DNA of 64,000 nt from Martelella mediterranea DSM 17316 (lineage in GTDB: Bacteria > Pseudomonadota > Alphaproteobacteria > Rhizobiales > Rhizobiaceae), in contig NZ_CP020330.1 in assembly GCF_002043005.1 (NCBI RefSeq), positions 3,180,001-3,244,000 on the forward strand. The letters are read 5' to 3'. Below are positions 49,902 to 59,556 of the stretch, in pieces. Each line of letters opens with the position of its first letter. Positions within the stretch are counted from its first letter, which is position 1. The notes beneath the pieces were generated by a model that saw only the letters and a list, made by a program, of their open reading frames with translations, was not told where the DNA came from and ran no database searches. The position numbers and the translations under genes were made by a program.

Positions 49902-52814
49902 TTACCCGGCTTCCGCCACCCGCGACAGCGCCACGGAAAGCTGCTCGCGCTGCTGCTTCAGTTCCTCGAAGCGTTCGCGCTCGGTGGCCACCACTTCCGG
50001 ATCGGCATTGGCCACGAATTTCTCGTTGCCGAGCTTTTTCCGGCTGCGGTCGATATCGGCGTCGACCTTGCCGATCGCCTTGGTCAGCCGCGCCGTTTCA
50101 GCCGTCACATCGATCAGGCTGCCGAGCGGAATGCAGGCGGTCGCCTCGCCGATGATGACCTGGGCCGACCCCTTGGGCGCGTCCTTCTCGAAATCGAGCG
50201 AATCGATGCGCGCCAGCCGCTCCAGCGCCGGATAATGGCGGGCGGTGCGCTCGCGGGTCGTGGCATTGGCGCCGACGAGGATCAGCGGCGCCTTGGCCGA
50301 AGGCGGCACGTTTACGTCCGCGCGCGCCGAGCGAATGCCGGAGATCAGATCGACAAGCCAGTTGATTTCGTCAGCCGCCTCTTCATCACGGAAGCCCGGC
50401 TCGTGCCAGTCGGCGTGGCAGCAAAGCCCCTCGCCGCCGATATGGTTCCACAATTCCTCGGTCATAAACGGCATGAACGGGTGCAGAAGCTTGTAGGTTT
50501 CGGCCAGAACATAGGCGACGCAATGCTGCGCCTCGGCCTTCGCGGCCTCGTCCTCGCCCATGAACACCGGCTTCAGGAGTTCCAGATACCAGTCGCAGAG
50601 CTCGTGCCAGACGAAGCGGTAGAGGGAATCGGCCGCCTCGTTGAAGCGGAAGTTTTCGATCGCCGTGGTGACGTCCTCGGTCGTCTTCGAAAGCTCGGTC
50701 AGGATCCAGCGGTTGATGGTCTGCGTCGCGCCGGAGGGGCGGAACGAGCCGTCGAGCTTCATGCCGTTCATCTCGGCAAAGCGCGTGGCGTTCCAGAGCT
50801 TGGTGCCGAAATTGCGATAGCCGGCGATACGGCTTTCGTCGAGCTTCACGTCGCGGCCCTGGGCGGCCATGATCGCCAGCGTGAACCGCAGCGCGTCCGC
50901 GCCGTATTCCTCGATCAGGTCGAGCGGATCGATGACGTTGCCCTTCGACTTCGACATCTTCTGACCGTTCTTGTCGCGCACCAGCGCGTGAACATAGACG
51001 GTGTGGAAGGGTTCGACACGATTGCCGTCCTCGTCCTTCATGAAGTGCAGCCCGGCCATCATCATGCGGGCAACCCAGAAGAAGATGATGTCGAAGCCGG
51101 TGACGAGCACGCTGGTCGGATAATAGCGGGCGAGTTCCTCCGTCTCTTCCGGCCAGCCGAGCGTCGAGAACGGCCACAGCGCGGAGGAGAACCAGGTGTC
51201 GAGCACATCCTCGTCGCGGGTCAGGATATTGCCGGGTTCATAGTTTTCGAGCTGCTCCTCGACCCAGGCCTTCCACGGCCCCTCATGGGCGATGTAATGC
51301 TGGATCGCGGCGTCGAGCGCCTCTTCCTCGGTCTTTTCGACGAAGACCTGGCCGTCCGGCCCGTACCAGGCCGGGATCTGGTGGCCCCACCAGAGCTGGC
51401 GCGAAATGCACCACGGCTCGATGTTTTCCATCCAGTCGAAATAGGTCTTTTCCCAGTTCTTCGGGACAAAATTGGTGCGGCCCTCGCGAACCGATTCGAT
51501 TGCCGGCCCGGCAAGTTCCTTCGCGTCGGCGAACCACTGGTCGGTCAGCATCGGCTCGATGACGACGCCCGAGCGGTCACCGAAGGGCTGCATGATCTTC
51601 TTGTTCTCGACGAAGGGGATATCATTGCCCTCCTCGTCCTTCACGGTCACCGCAAGCCCCTCGGCATTGATGGCGTCGACAATGCGCTTACGGGCGGCAT
51701 AGCGGTCAAGGCCGCGATATTCATCGGGCACGAGGTTGATGTCGTCGACCTCGTTTTCGCCCGGCAGCTCACCGGATTTCGCGATCTTCATCGCCTGCTC
51801 GGCGCAGACGGCATAGGGCTCGCCGTCGTCGCGCAGCGCCGCCTTGGTGTCCATCAGCCGGTAGAGCGGAATGTGGTTGCGGCGGGCGACCTGATAGTCG
51901 TTGAAATCATGCGCGCCGGTGATCTTGACCGCGCCGGAACCGAAATTCTTGTCCGGATATTCGTCGGTGATGATCGGGATCAGACGTCGATGCTCTTTCG
52001 GTCCTACCGGAATTTCACAGAATTTTCCGATGATTGGGGCATACCGCTCATCCGACGGATGAACGGCGACGGCGCCATCGCCGAGCATGGTTTCCGGGCG
52101 CGTGGTCGCGATCGAGATGTAATCGCGCTCCTCCTCGAGGACGACATTGCCGTCCGCGTCCTTCTCGACATAGGTGTAGGTCTCGCCGCCGGCCAGCGGA
52201 TATTTGAAATGCCACATATGGCCGTCGACTTCGCGGTTCTCGACCTCAAGATCGGAAATCGCGGTTTCGAATTCCGGGTCCCAGTTGACCAGCCGCTTGC
52301 CGCGATAGATCAGGCCGTGCTTGTAGAGCGAAACAAAGACCTCACGAACGGCCTCGGAAAGCCCCTCATCCATGGTGAAGCGCTCACGCGACCAGTCGCA
52401 GGAGGCGCCGAGGCGCTTGAGCTGATTGATGATCTGGCCGCCGGATTCTTCTTTCCATTCCCAGACCTTGTCAATGAAGGCGTCGCGGCCCATCTCGCGG
52501 CGACCGGGAAGCTGGCGTTCCATCAGCTGCCGTTCGACCACCATCTGGGTGGCGATGCCGGCATGGTCCATGCCGGGCTGCCAGAGCGTGTCCTTGCCGC
52601 GCATCCGCTCGAAGCGGACCATGATGTCCTGCAGCGTGTTGTTGAGCGCGTGGCCCATATGCAGCGAGCCGGTCACGTTCGGCGGCGGGATCACGATCGA
52701 GAAGCTCTCCCTGCCCGGCTTTGCGTTGGCTCCGGCGCGGAAGGCATCGGCCTGTTCCCACCGGGTGGCAATCCTGGGTTCGACGCTTTTCGCGTCATAC
52801 GTCTTCTCAAGCAT
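49902..52814 (-). CDS. valS: valyl-tRNA synthetase
   Basis: Product of 970 residues, usual for ValRS. HIGH-type motif GSLHMGHALNNT (HMGH at 52-55), KMSKS motif GQKMSKSKGNVIDP, editing domain with TTRPETMLGD, and a C-terminal coiled coil (TAETARLTKAIGKVDADIDRS region). The ATG at 52814 is the family start; a frame extension of 14 residues upstream is not conserved. Follows popZ in the same direction with a terminator between. Confidence 0.97.
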   Translation of the reverse strand: MLEKTYDAKSVEPRIATRWEQADAFRAGANAKPGRESFSIVIPPPNVTGSLHMGHALNNTLQDIMVRFERMRGKDTLWQPGMDHAGIATQMVVERQLMERQLPGRREMGRDAFIDKVWEWKEESGGQIINQLKRLGASCDWSRERFTMDEGLSEAVREVFVSLYKHGLIYRGKRLVNWDPEFETAISDLEVENREVDGHMWHFKYPLAGGETYTYVEKDADGNVVLEEERDYISIATTRPETMLGDGAVAVHPSDERYAPIIGKFCEIPVGPKEHRRLIPIITDEYPDKNFGSGAVKITGAHDFNDYQVARRNHIPLYRLMDTKAALRDDGEPYAVCAEQAMKIAKSGELPGENEVDDINLVPDEYRGLDRYAARKRIVDAINAEGLAVTVKDEEGNDIPFVENKKIMQPFGDRSGVVIEPMLTDQWFADAKELAGPAIESVREGRTNFVPKNWEKTYFDWMENIEPWCISRQLWWGHQIPAWYGPDGQVFVEKTEEEALDAAIQHYIAHEGPWKAWVEEQLENYEPGNILTRDEDVLDTWFSSALWPFSTLGWPEETEELARYYPTSVLVTGFDIIFFWVARMMMAGLHFMKDEDGNRVEPFHTVYVHALVRDKNGQKMSKSKGNVIDPLDLIEEYGADALRFTLAIMAAQGRDVKLDESRIAGYRNFGTKLWNATRFAEMNGMKLDGSFRPSGATQTINRWILTELSKTTEDVTTAIENFRFNEAADSLYRFVWHELCDWYLELLKPVFMGEDEAAKAEAQHCVAYVLAETYKLLHPFMPFMTEELWNHIGGEGLCCHADWHEPGFRDEEAADEINWLVDLISGIRSARADVNVPPSAKAPLILVGANATTRERTARHYPALERLARIDSLDFEKDAPKGSAQVIIGEATACIPLGSLIDVTAETARLTKAIGKVDADIDRSRKKLGNEKFVANADPEVVATERERFEELKQQREQLSVALSRVAEAG

Positions 52815-52962
52815 GTCTTCGCCAATTCCTGCTGATACCAAAACCGGGCGAAACACATATAGCGCGCCTGCGTCCGGATTAAACGGCGGCGGGTTGCCGC
52901 GGCTTTCGCGGCGGCCCTTCGCGGCCTGTCGTTGTTATGCGCTTGGCTTCAGGCCTGTCAAC

Positions 52963-52990
52963 AATAAAGCCGCCCCGGAGGGGACGGCTT
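52963..52990 (-). terminator. rho-independent terminator after popZ
   Basis: On the minus strand GCCGTCCCC-TCC-GGGGCGGC is followed by TTTATT. Confidence 0.75.
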
Positions 52991-53013
52991 GGATAGGTCG
53001 AACCTGCGTATTC

Positions 53014-53772
53014 TCAGCGCTTTGCGTTGCGCATGCGCTCGATTTCCTTGCCGACCATCTCCTCGACGATCGAAGGCATGTGCTCCTCGATCCAGTCCCT
53101 GAGCAGCGGACGCAGTTCCGAAATCACGATTTCCTCGATCTTGCGCGCGCCCTCGCGATCCAGCGCGTCGGAAAGCGCATGCAGCGCATTGCCGATCCGC
53201 TGTTCGGAGCCGGATGAGAGCAGGTGATCCTGGCCCTCCTCCATGCGTGGCGAACGGTCGGCATCGTCTACGCGCGCGGCGCTTGCGGGCTCATGAGCCC
53301 CGCCGGTCGCCTCCCGCACCTGGCGCGCAACCTCGCCGATCGTGCCGGGATAGACCGCATCGCGCTCAAGCGGGTGCGGCCGGGCCGCCGCCGGTTGCTG
53401 CGGTTCTGGCGCCTGCTGCGTCACCGGCTCCTGATCCGCTTCGAACGGCTGTTCGGCTTCCGCGCCATGCGCGGCTTCCGTCTCGTTCGACGGCTGCGAA
53501 TCATCATCGAAGGTGAAGGCGGGACGGCGGGAGACGAAGGAATTGTCGCCAAAGGGCTCGGGGTCCTGTTCGACAGGAGACGCGTCGCCCGCATCATGAT
53601 CGCGCTGGCGATAGGCCTCGGGCGCGCGGTAGCGCTCTTCCCTGGGCGCGGCAGCGTTGTCACGCGCGGCGCGTGGAGAACGCCCGACATCGTCGCCGCT
53701 ATCGATAATACGGCGAATCGAAGCGAGAATCTCTTCCATCGAGGGCTCTTGCTGCAATTTCGGCTGCGCCAT
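53014..53772 (-). CDS. popZ: polar organizing protein PopZ (DUF2497)
   Basis: Product of 252 residues. The N-terminal helix EPSMEEILASIRRII and the C-terminal helices ending RDWIEEHMPSIVEEMVGKEIERM are the two conserved parts of PopZ; the long middle (about 30-170) is acidic, Pro/Glu/Gln-rich and disordered. PopZ forms condensates at cell poles that anchor the chromosome origin or mark growth-pole changes in alphaproteobacteria. Upstream of valS. Confidence 0.9.
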   Translation of the reverse strand: MAQPKLQQEPSMEEILASIRRIIDSGDDVGRSPRAARDNAAAPREERYRAPEAYRQRDHDAGDASPVEQDPEPFGDNSFVSRRPAFTFDDDSQPSNETEAAHGAEAEQPFEADQEPVTQQAPEPQQPAAARPHPLERDAVYPGTIGEVARQVREATGGAHEPASAARVDDADRSPRMEEGQDHLLSSGSEQRIGNALHALSDALDREGARKIEEIVISELRPLLRDWIEEHMPSIVEEMVGKEIERMRNAKR

Positions 53773-53917
53773 TACAAACCTTCCCGCGCGTTAACGTCCC
53801 AAGCGTCGAATCATCGACAACGATACGCCAGCTCCGGCCGCATGAAGACCGAAACCGTCATATTTTCAGTGCTATACACAGAATTTTCGGGACACGTCCG
53901 ATAGAACTTACAAATCT

Positions 53918-54586
53918 CTAGAATTCGAAGGCCTTCGCCCGCGCGAAGCCGGGCAGCGGCTTGACGGCGGCATTGAAGGAGGAGAGCGACGAAAACACAT
54001 CGCCGTCGCGATGATAGATGGTTGCTCGGGCGGCATAGCCCGTGCCCTCGACGCAGACGAGCCGGCCGCCATCGCGCAACTGGTTCAGCAGCGCCTCCGG
54101 AACGACCTCGACGGCGCCGTTGAGGAAGATCGCGTCATAGGGCGCCTCGGAAGGATACCCTTCCGGCAGGACGCCGCTGACCACGACCGCGTTGTCATAG
54201 CCGAGTTCGAGGAATTTCGCGCTCGCGCTTTCAACCAGTTCCTCATCGCTGTCGATGCCGACGACCGACTGGGCGAGCAGCGAAAGAATGGCCGCAGCAT
54301 AGCCATCGCCCGCGCCGACCACCAGCACAACATCCTTCTTGGAGAGCTCCAGAAGCTGGACGAGCTTCGCAAGCGGCGACGGCTCCATCATGTAGCGGGC
54401 GGGGCCGGCTTCATTGGCGGGCTTTACCTGAATGTCCTCGTCGATATAGGCGAGCGACCTGGATTGCGGCGGCAGAAAAGCTTCCCGCGGAACGGCAAGA
54501 AAGGCCTCGAGCACGGGATAGGCTGTCACATCGGTCGGCCTGATCTGGTTTTCCACCATCTTCCGGCGCGCCGTCTCGAAATTCAT
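53918..54586 (-). CDS. pcm: protein-L-isoaspartate O-methyltransferase family protein
   Basis: Product of 222 residues. It starts NFETARRKMVENQIRPTDV and shows SAM motif I as VLVVGAGDGYAAAILSLLA and the Pcm block PSPLAKLVQLLEL. The canonical VLEIGTGSGY is changed to VLVVGAGDGY, typical of the short rhizobial type, so repair of isoaspartate is likely but not certain. Two adjacent ATGs (54589, 54586) are possible. About 145 nt separate it from popZ. Confidence 0.88.
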   Translation of the reverse strand: MNFETARRKMVENQIRPTDVTAYPVLEAFLAVPREAFLPPQSRSLAYIDEDIQVKPANEAGPARYMMEPSPLAKLVQLLELSKKDVVLVVGAGDGYAAAILSLLAQSVVGIDSDEELVESASAKFLELGYDNAVVVSGVLPEGYPSEAPYDAIFLNGAVEVVPEALLNQLRDGGRLVCVEGTGYAARATIYHRDGDVFSSLSSFNAAVKPLPGFARAKAFEF

Positions 54587-54754
54587 CATGGCCAACAACC
54601 TCGCAAACAATCAGCGTTCAGCGCCGTCCCGACGCACGAGTTGTTTTCATAGATGCGCTGCCGCCTCCATGCAAGATGGTAGAGCCGTTCGCGCGAAATT
54701 GCCGCAAAAAAGAAGGCGCACGAGGCTGCGCCTGTTCACCCGAGACATGACGAA

Positions 54755-54778
54755 GGGGCCGGCGCGAGCGCCGACCCC
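54755..54778 (-). terminator. hairpin after the glycine-rich protein gene
   Basis: Stem GGGGTCGGCG / CGCCGGCCCC with a CTCG loop on the minus strand, then TTCGT; the U-run is weak. Confidence 0.5.
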
Positions 54779-54793
54779 AATGGCATTTGATGT

Positions 54794-55609
54794 TCAACGA
54801 TATTGGTTGACCAGAATGCAGAGCCGCTGCAGGCCGGCTTCATAATTGTTCGGCGTACGCATCACGGCCTGGCACTGTTTGCGCACGGTCTGCTGCTCGC
54901 CGCTGCTCAGATCGTCAAAGGCGATCACGAGGCGTTGGTCGTTGCGATTGTCAGGCATCGATCCGCCGCCCGATCCATCGCCGCCGGCAGTGCCACCGCC
55001 GTTATTGCCGCCACCGGCATTTCCGCCGCCGCCGTTTCCGCCGCCATTATTGCCGCCGCCATTATTGCCGCCGCCGCCGAGGCCGATATCCACGTCCGCG
55101 CCGGTGCCATCATCACCGCCAATGCCGACATCGACATCAGCATTCGCGCCGCTATCGCCGCCGATCGTGGCGGAAGCCGAGGCCCCTATTCCGCTGCTGC
55201 CGCCAACATCGGCGGACGCATCTGCATTCACGCCGCTGGAGCCGCCGACGCTTGCGCCGACATCGGCGCTCGCGGCCTGCCCGCCGCCGACATCGGCCGA
55301 CGCTCCGGCATCAACGCCACCGGAACCGCCAACGCTCGCGCCGGCATCGGCGCTTGCGGCCTGACCGCCGCCAACACCGGCGGACGCGCCGGCATTCACG
55401 CCATCCGAGCCGCCGACGCTGGCGTCAACGCCCGCGCCGATGCCGCCTGAGGGATCGGTGTCGGTGTTGACGCCGACGCTTATCCCGTTCTCGCCGCCGA
55501 TATTCAGAGACTGCGCATTGGCAGGGTTGGCACCATACAATGTAACGGCGAGCGACCCTGCGAAAAAAGCACTCGCCAGAAGTGTAGATTTACTGCGACA
55601 GGCAAACAT
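54794..55609 (-). CDS. secreted glycine-rich repeat protein
   Basis: Product of 271 residues with GGAGG before the ATG. Signal peptide to about residue 33 (ANPANAQ). Residues 55-165 are tandem 14-residue units of the form xSVGGSxGVxAxAS / ADVGGGQAASADxG, paired into a 28-residue period repeated about four times. A Gly/Asn linker (about 170-215) leads to a 55-residue C-terminal domain with two Cys (RKQCQAVM, LQRLCILV), seen in other rhizobial secreted proteins. A surface or matrix role is a guess. Confidence 0.75.
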   Translation of the reverse strand: MFACRSKSTLLASAFFAGSLAVTLYGANPANAQSLNIGGENGISVGVNTDTDPSGGIGAGVDASVGGSDGVNAGASAGVGGGQAASADAGASVGGSGGVDAGASADVGGGQAASADVGASVGGSSGVNADASADVGGSSGIGASASATIGGDSGANADVDVGIGGDDGTGADVDIGLGGGGNNGGGNNGGGNGGGGNAGGGNNGGGTAGGDGSGGGSMPDNRNDQRLVIAFDDLSSGEQQTVRKQCQAVMRTPNNYEAGLQRLCILVNQYR

Positions 55610-56003
55610 GTCGTCCTCCTTCTGGAGCCCTCTTGGTGGAAGGACTCCCCCTGTTTAAACAACGTTATGTTTGCGGCTCGTCTGTTCGATCCGCGTAACT
55701 TTTAAACGGGACCTTGAACAAAAAAGTTCCTCGGCAGCGAAGAATCTCCTCGGCGACCAGATCAGGATATATTAATTCTGAGTGGAAAACACCGAGGCTC
55801 TTCACCTCCCATACTTCGATAACAAAGAAGATATTCGGGACCGAAAAACTCGTCGACAGGCCGGAAGCAAGTCATTCAAACAAAAGAGTGGTAGCGATAC
55901 CAAGCTCTCGGCGATATCGATGGTCATGAAAGTCATGAACACGATCGCACAGGCATCTGGCGATGCTGTCAGGACGGCGCTGAAATTTTATCGAAAAAGG
56001 GAG
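55610..56003. other. 394-nt stretch without a supported gene
   Basis: Base composition is markedly lower in G+C than the surroundings around 55650-55960 (GTTTAAAC, TATATTAATTC). Short open frames have no start context or family match. It lies downstream of tRNA-Cys on the minus strand and upstream of the glycine-rich gene, so it may hold that gene's promoter. Confidence 0.5.
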
Positions 56004-56077
56004 TGGAGGCCTCGGCCGGAATCGAACCGGCGTGCAAGGATTTGCAGTCCTCTGCGTAACCACTCCGCCACGAGGCC
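56004..56077 (-). tRNA. tRNA-Cys (GCA)
   Basis: 74 nt with encoded CCA. The acceptor GGCCTCG pairs with CGAGGCC; the anticodon loop CTGCAAA gives GCA; the T-arm is GCCGGTTCGATTCCGGC; the discriminator base is T (U73), the identity base of tRNA-Cys. Confidence 0.97.
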
Positions 56078-56350
56078 AAACATTGTCGATCGAAGGGTTG
56101 GCGCGGATTTAGAATGATTTATTTTGATTTGCAATAGCGCTGCCCGACGCAGCCTCATTTTATTTCGCGAACAGGCGCCGGAGGTCCGCTGGCGCAGCGG
56201 GACAGATTATCGCCGGCCCCGCCGAACGCCTGTTATTGGCAACGCCGGCAAAAAACGGCTCCGCAGGCTTAAAAGGCCGCGCGAATCGGGTAGTGTCACG
56301 AAGTCCGGATTCGGGATCGAAACGCCGGCGCGTCGCAATGGAGGGGACCA

Positions 56351-58267
56351 ATGCCGACCATCTTCAATTCCGCCAGATTTTTTGCGGCGTGGTGCGTTTT
56401 CGCCCTTTTGACGGCGGCAGGTCTTCAGCTTGCGCCGGCCGCCGCCCAAGAAACTGACGACGAAAAAACCTCCTCCGAGCTGGTGCAGGAAATCTTCCAG
56501 GATGCCCAGGGAAATGCCGGCCTGAAGGCGCGTTATGAACGGCTGGTAACGAACCCGATTTCGCCGCCCGACACCCGCAGCCCTCGGGCAACGCTCGAAA
56601 GTTTCCTTGTGATCATGCAGACGGCCAGCGAACTCTGGCTTGAGGTGCGCGACAGCTATTTTGACGGCGAGACCTTCTTCATGACAAAAGCCCAGAGCGA
56701 TCAGCTTGTTCTGGTGCAGTCGCTTCTGGAAAAGGCGGCGCGGACATTCGATCTCTCTGCGATACCTGCCGCTTCGCGGCAGCGCGCGAGCATCGAGACG
56801 GTGCTGCAGCTTCAGGAAATATTCGACCGGATCTATCTGCCGCCGGTGGAGGAAATACCGGGTCTTGCCGCGGGCGCGTTCGCGCTGTCGGATTCGGACG
56901 CACAAGCGCTGCCGGCAAAATGGATCATTCCCGGCACCAGCCTGACCATCGAACGGCAACGGGAAGGCCCGCGGGAGGGCGAATATCTTTTCACCCAGGG
57001 CACAATCAACCAGATTGACGACGATTACGAGGAGGTCAAGGCCCTGCCGATGATCGCCGACCTCGGCGAAGACCTCTACCAGTATTACATCTATACGCCA
57101 GGCAATCTGGTCGCGCCGCGCTGGTATGAGTTCATTCTCGATGGACCCTACTGGCTGCGCTACCAGTTCGGAAATCAGGCCTATTGGCAATGGATCGGGT
57201 TGGCGCTCATCGCCGTCGTGTCGGTGGTCGCGCTGGTCTGGTTCAGCCGCTGGAATGCACGGCGGGCGGTTCCGCTGGATCCCGCCAGGCGGCAGCTGCG
57301 CCGCGTTATCACGCCCTTGCTGATCATGGCCGCGGCAAACCTCATCCGCTTCCTGATCGAGGAGCAGATCAACATCACCGGCGACCTGCTCTATGTCTCC
57401 ACCACCGCCCTGAGCGCCCTGATATGGACGGCCACGGCCTGGTTCACCTATCAGCTTCTGCAGACGCTCTATATGTGGACCATCCGCAATCCCGCCGTCA
57501 GCAATGCCTCGCTTGATGCCAGCCTGCTGCGCACCGGCTTCCAGGTCATGTCCTTCATCGTGGCGATCATCGTGCTCGGCTATGGCGCAACCCAGATCGG
57601 CATTCCGATCTACGGCGTCGTCGCCGGTCTCGGCGTCGGCGGCCTGGCGATCGCGCTCGCTGCCCAGCCGACGCTTGAAAACTTCATCAGCGGCGTGCTG
57701 CTCTACGCCGACCGGATCGTGCGGGTCGGCGACTTCTTCCAGTTCGACGATACCGCCGGCACGGTGGAGGAAATCGGGATCCGTTCGACGCGCATCCGCG
57801 CGCTCGACCGCACCCTCATCATCGTCGCCAATGCCGATCTGGTGAAGCGCAAGATCACCAATTACAGCCGACGCGACGTCTTCCTGTTCCGGCACAAGAT
57901 CGGCCTCAGATACGAAACCGGCGCCGACACGCTGCACAACGTCATGGAGGATATCCGGACGCTGCTCGCATCCCATGAAAGCGTACTCGAATCGCCGAGG
58001 CGGGTCCGGCTCGTGGAATATGGCGATTCGGCCGTGCTGATCGATATCTACGCCAATATCTCGGCTACCGACATCAACGTCTTTCTGGAGGTGCAGGAGC
58101 AATTGCTGCTTTCGATTCGCGACATCGTCGAGCGCCACGGTTCCGGTTTTGCCTATCCCACCTCCACCGTCTATCTCGCCCAGGGCGATTACAAGGAACC
58201 CAAGCCGATCGCGGACGTTCCGACAAAAGAGAACGCCGGCGAGGCGCCGAAGGACGACGAGACCTAG
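56351..58267 (+). CDS. MscS-family mechanosensitive ion channel
   Basis: Product of 638 residues; GAGGGGA precedes the ATG. A signal peptide (about 1-32) is followed by a long periplasmic helical region (to about 275), then membrane helices near 280-300, 318-340, 350-370 and 400-420, and the pore helix GVVAGLGVGGLAIALAAQPTLENFISG with the Gly/Ala pattern of MscS TM3. The beta domain (ADRIVRVGDFFQF) and C-terminal alpha/beta domain follow. The long periplasmic part puts it among the larger MscS/YbiO-like channels that open under osmotic downshock. Confidence 0.92.
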   Translation: MPTIFNSARFFAAWCVFALLTAAGLQLAPAAAQETDDEKTSSELVQEIFQDAQGNAGLKARYERLVTNPISPPDTRSPRATLESFLVIMQTASELWLEVRDSYFDGETFFMTKAQSDQLVLVQSLLEKAARTFDLSAIPAASRQRASIETVLQLQEIFDRIYLPPVEEIPGLAAGAFALSDSDAQALPAKWIIPGTSLTIERQREGPREGEYLFTQGTINQIDDDYEEVKALPMIADLGEDLYQYYIYTPGNLVAPRWYEFILDGPYWLRYQFGNQAYWQWIGLALIAVVSVVALVWFSRWNARRAVPLDPARRQLRRVITPLLIMAAANLIRFLIEEQINITGDLLYVSTTALSALIWTATAWFTYQLLQTLYMWTIRNPAVSNASLDASLLRTGFQVMSFIVAIIVLGYGATQIGIPIYGVVAGLGVGGLAIALAAQPTLENFISGVLLYADRIVRVGDFFQFDDTAGTVEEIGIRSTRIRALDRTLIIVANADLVKRKITNYSRRDVFLFRHKIGLRYETGADTLHNVMEDIRTLLASHESVLESPRRVRLVEYGDSAVLIDIYANISATDINVFLEVQEQLLLSIRDIVERHGSGFAYPTSTVYLAQGDYKEPKPIADVPTKENAGEAPKDDET

Positions 58268-58312
58268 CGCGTCGAAAAGGCGGATGTGCCCGGATAGGCC
58301 GCGGAGGTTGAA

Positions 58313-58981
58313 ATGTGGGGCTGGGTCAACGAAAATGCGGCGGCGATCAGCGCGGTCGCAAGCGTCGCCACGCTTTTGATATGGGCGATCTACCTCCAGA
58401 TGCTGTTCAGCGGCTTCCGCGAGGGACGGCGCGCGAAAATCCTGATCAATCGCGGCGGCAGCCCCACGCTCGATGGTCATTGCCTTGTGGCCAATATGAG
58501 CGCGAAGGCGATCTTCATCGACGCCGTGCTGCTCGATTTCAACGTGAAGACCGAGACAGGCCGCGAGCATTTCAGCTATTCGCTCAGCAACCTCACCTTC
58601 GATGACGACAGTGTCTCCGATCCGCGCGCAAAACTGTTCCAGGGACCATTGGATGCTGCCGAGCATCTCGACCTCGGCACGTTCCGCGCATTGATCGAAA
58701 AGATGTCGCCGCCGGATTTCGACCGCTTCGAGACGATTGAAGATATCAACATCACCATCGTGGCGACCTACACCTCGGAGGACCGGCCGGTCGCGGCCGA
58801 ACGGGTTTTCGATATTGTCGGCGATCGCGACGAGTTGGTGGTGTCCCCGCGCCGCTATGCCGCGTCGCAATTGCGCAGCCAACGTCAGCGCCGCCGGATC
58901 GAGAGACTGATGCGCGATCTGCACCAATCGGAGCGTGGCGATGGCCGCAAAAAGACAGACGGCGTGGAGGCGCAGGCTTAA
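58313..58981 (+). CDS. hypothetical protein with one N-terminal membrane helix
   Basis: Product of 222 residues, ATG with GGAGG, 45 nt after the MscS gene and probably co-transcribed. Residues 8-32 form a membrane helix (AVASVATLLIWAIYLQMLF), followed by a soluble domain with alternating hydrophobic strands and a basic C-terminus (RRYAASQLRSQRQRRRIERL). I do not recognise the family. Pairing with the channel gene suggests an accessory role, untested. Confidence 0.7.
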   Translation: MWGWVNENAAAISAVASVATLLIWAIYLQMLFSGFREGRRAKILINRGGSPTLDGHCLVANMSAKAIFIDAVLLDFNVKTETGREHFSYSLSNLTFDDDSVSDPRAKLFQGPLDAAEHLDLGTFRALIEKMSPPDFDRFETIEDINITIVATYTSEDRPVAAERVFDIVGDRDELVVSPRRYAASQLRSQRQRRRIERLMRDLHQSERGDGRKKTDGVEAQA

Positions 58982-59142
58982 CCGCTTTTGTGAGCCCGAT
59001 CGGATATGCATCCAGGCGCGGGAAAACGGATCGCGCGCGGGTCACAAACTTCTTTGCTTTTTTTGTCGAAAAGGGCTTGGCAAATCGCCTCACCATTTGT
59101 ATTAACCCGCTCACACCGCAGCGCCTCATACGGCGCACATGT

Positions 59143-59217
59143 TCCCTGGTAGCTCAGCGGTAGAGCACTCGACTGTTAATCGATAGGTCGTCGGTTCGAA
59201 TCCGACCCGGGGAGCCA
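59143..59217 (+). tRNA. tRNA-Asn (GTT)
   Basis: 75 nt with encoded CCA. Acceptor TCCCTGG pairs with CCGGGGA (one G-T pair); D-arm AGCTCAGCGGTAGAGC; anticodon loop CTGTTAA gives GTT; T-arm GTCGGTTCGAATCCGAC. A substrate of the Tgt/QueA pathway also coded in this window. Confidence 0.97.
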
Positions 59218-59556
59218 CTTCACCATTTGATTGTCTGTACCGCCGTGAGAGTGTTCTTGCGGACGCGATCTTGTGCAAGCCCAAACGCCCTCTGCCGAGA
59301 GGCAGAAGGGCCAGAGGCCAACGCGGTATAGAGCTCAATTACGCGATCAATACAGCAGCCACAGCGCCGCGCCCCGACGACGCTCGCGGGGAGCGCGCCG
59401 GGGCGAATGAAGCGTCGACGGATTCGCTCTCAGCTCATTGGCGCAGCGCCGCGTGCGGTCAGTTTTGGGCCGACCTTGTCGCCAGATCACGCTTTAACCT
59501 ATTGAATCTACGAATCGTTCTTTTCGAAAGTCGATTCTGCGCTTCGAACCGATGCG
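59218..59556. other. 339-nt stretch without a supported gene
   Basis: It holds a hairpin (GCCCTCTGCC-GAGA-GGCAGAAGGGC, 59288-59312) and an inverted motif around CGCGCCCCGACGACGCTCGCGGGG near 59371. No integrase or attachment-site duplicate of the tRNA end was found. Confidence 0.5.

Noticed and set aside
55782..56117. Small open frame overlapping tRNA-Cys on the opposite strand
   Set aside because: It runs through the tRNA gene and has no start signal or family match.
59143..59556. Integrated element at tRNA-Asn
   Set aside because: No integrase gene and no direct copy of the tRNA 3' end found within the window.
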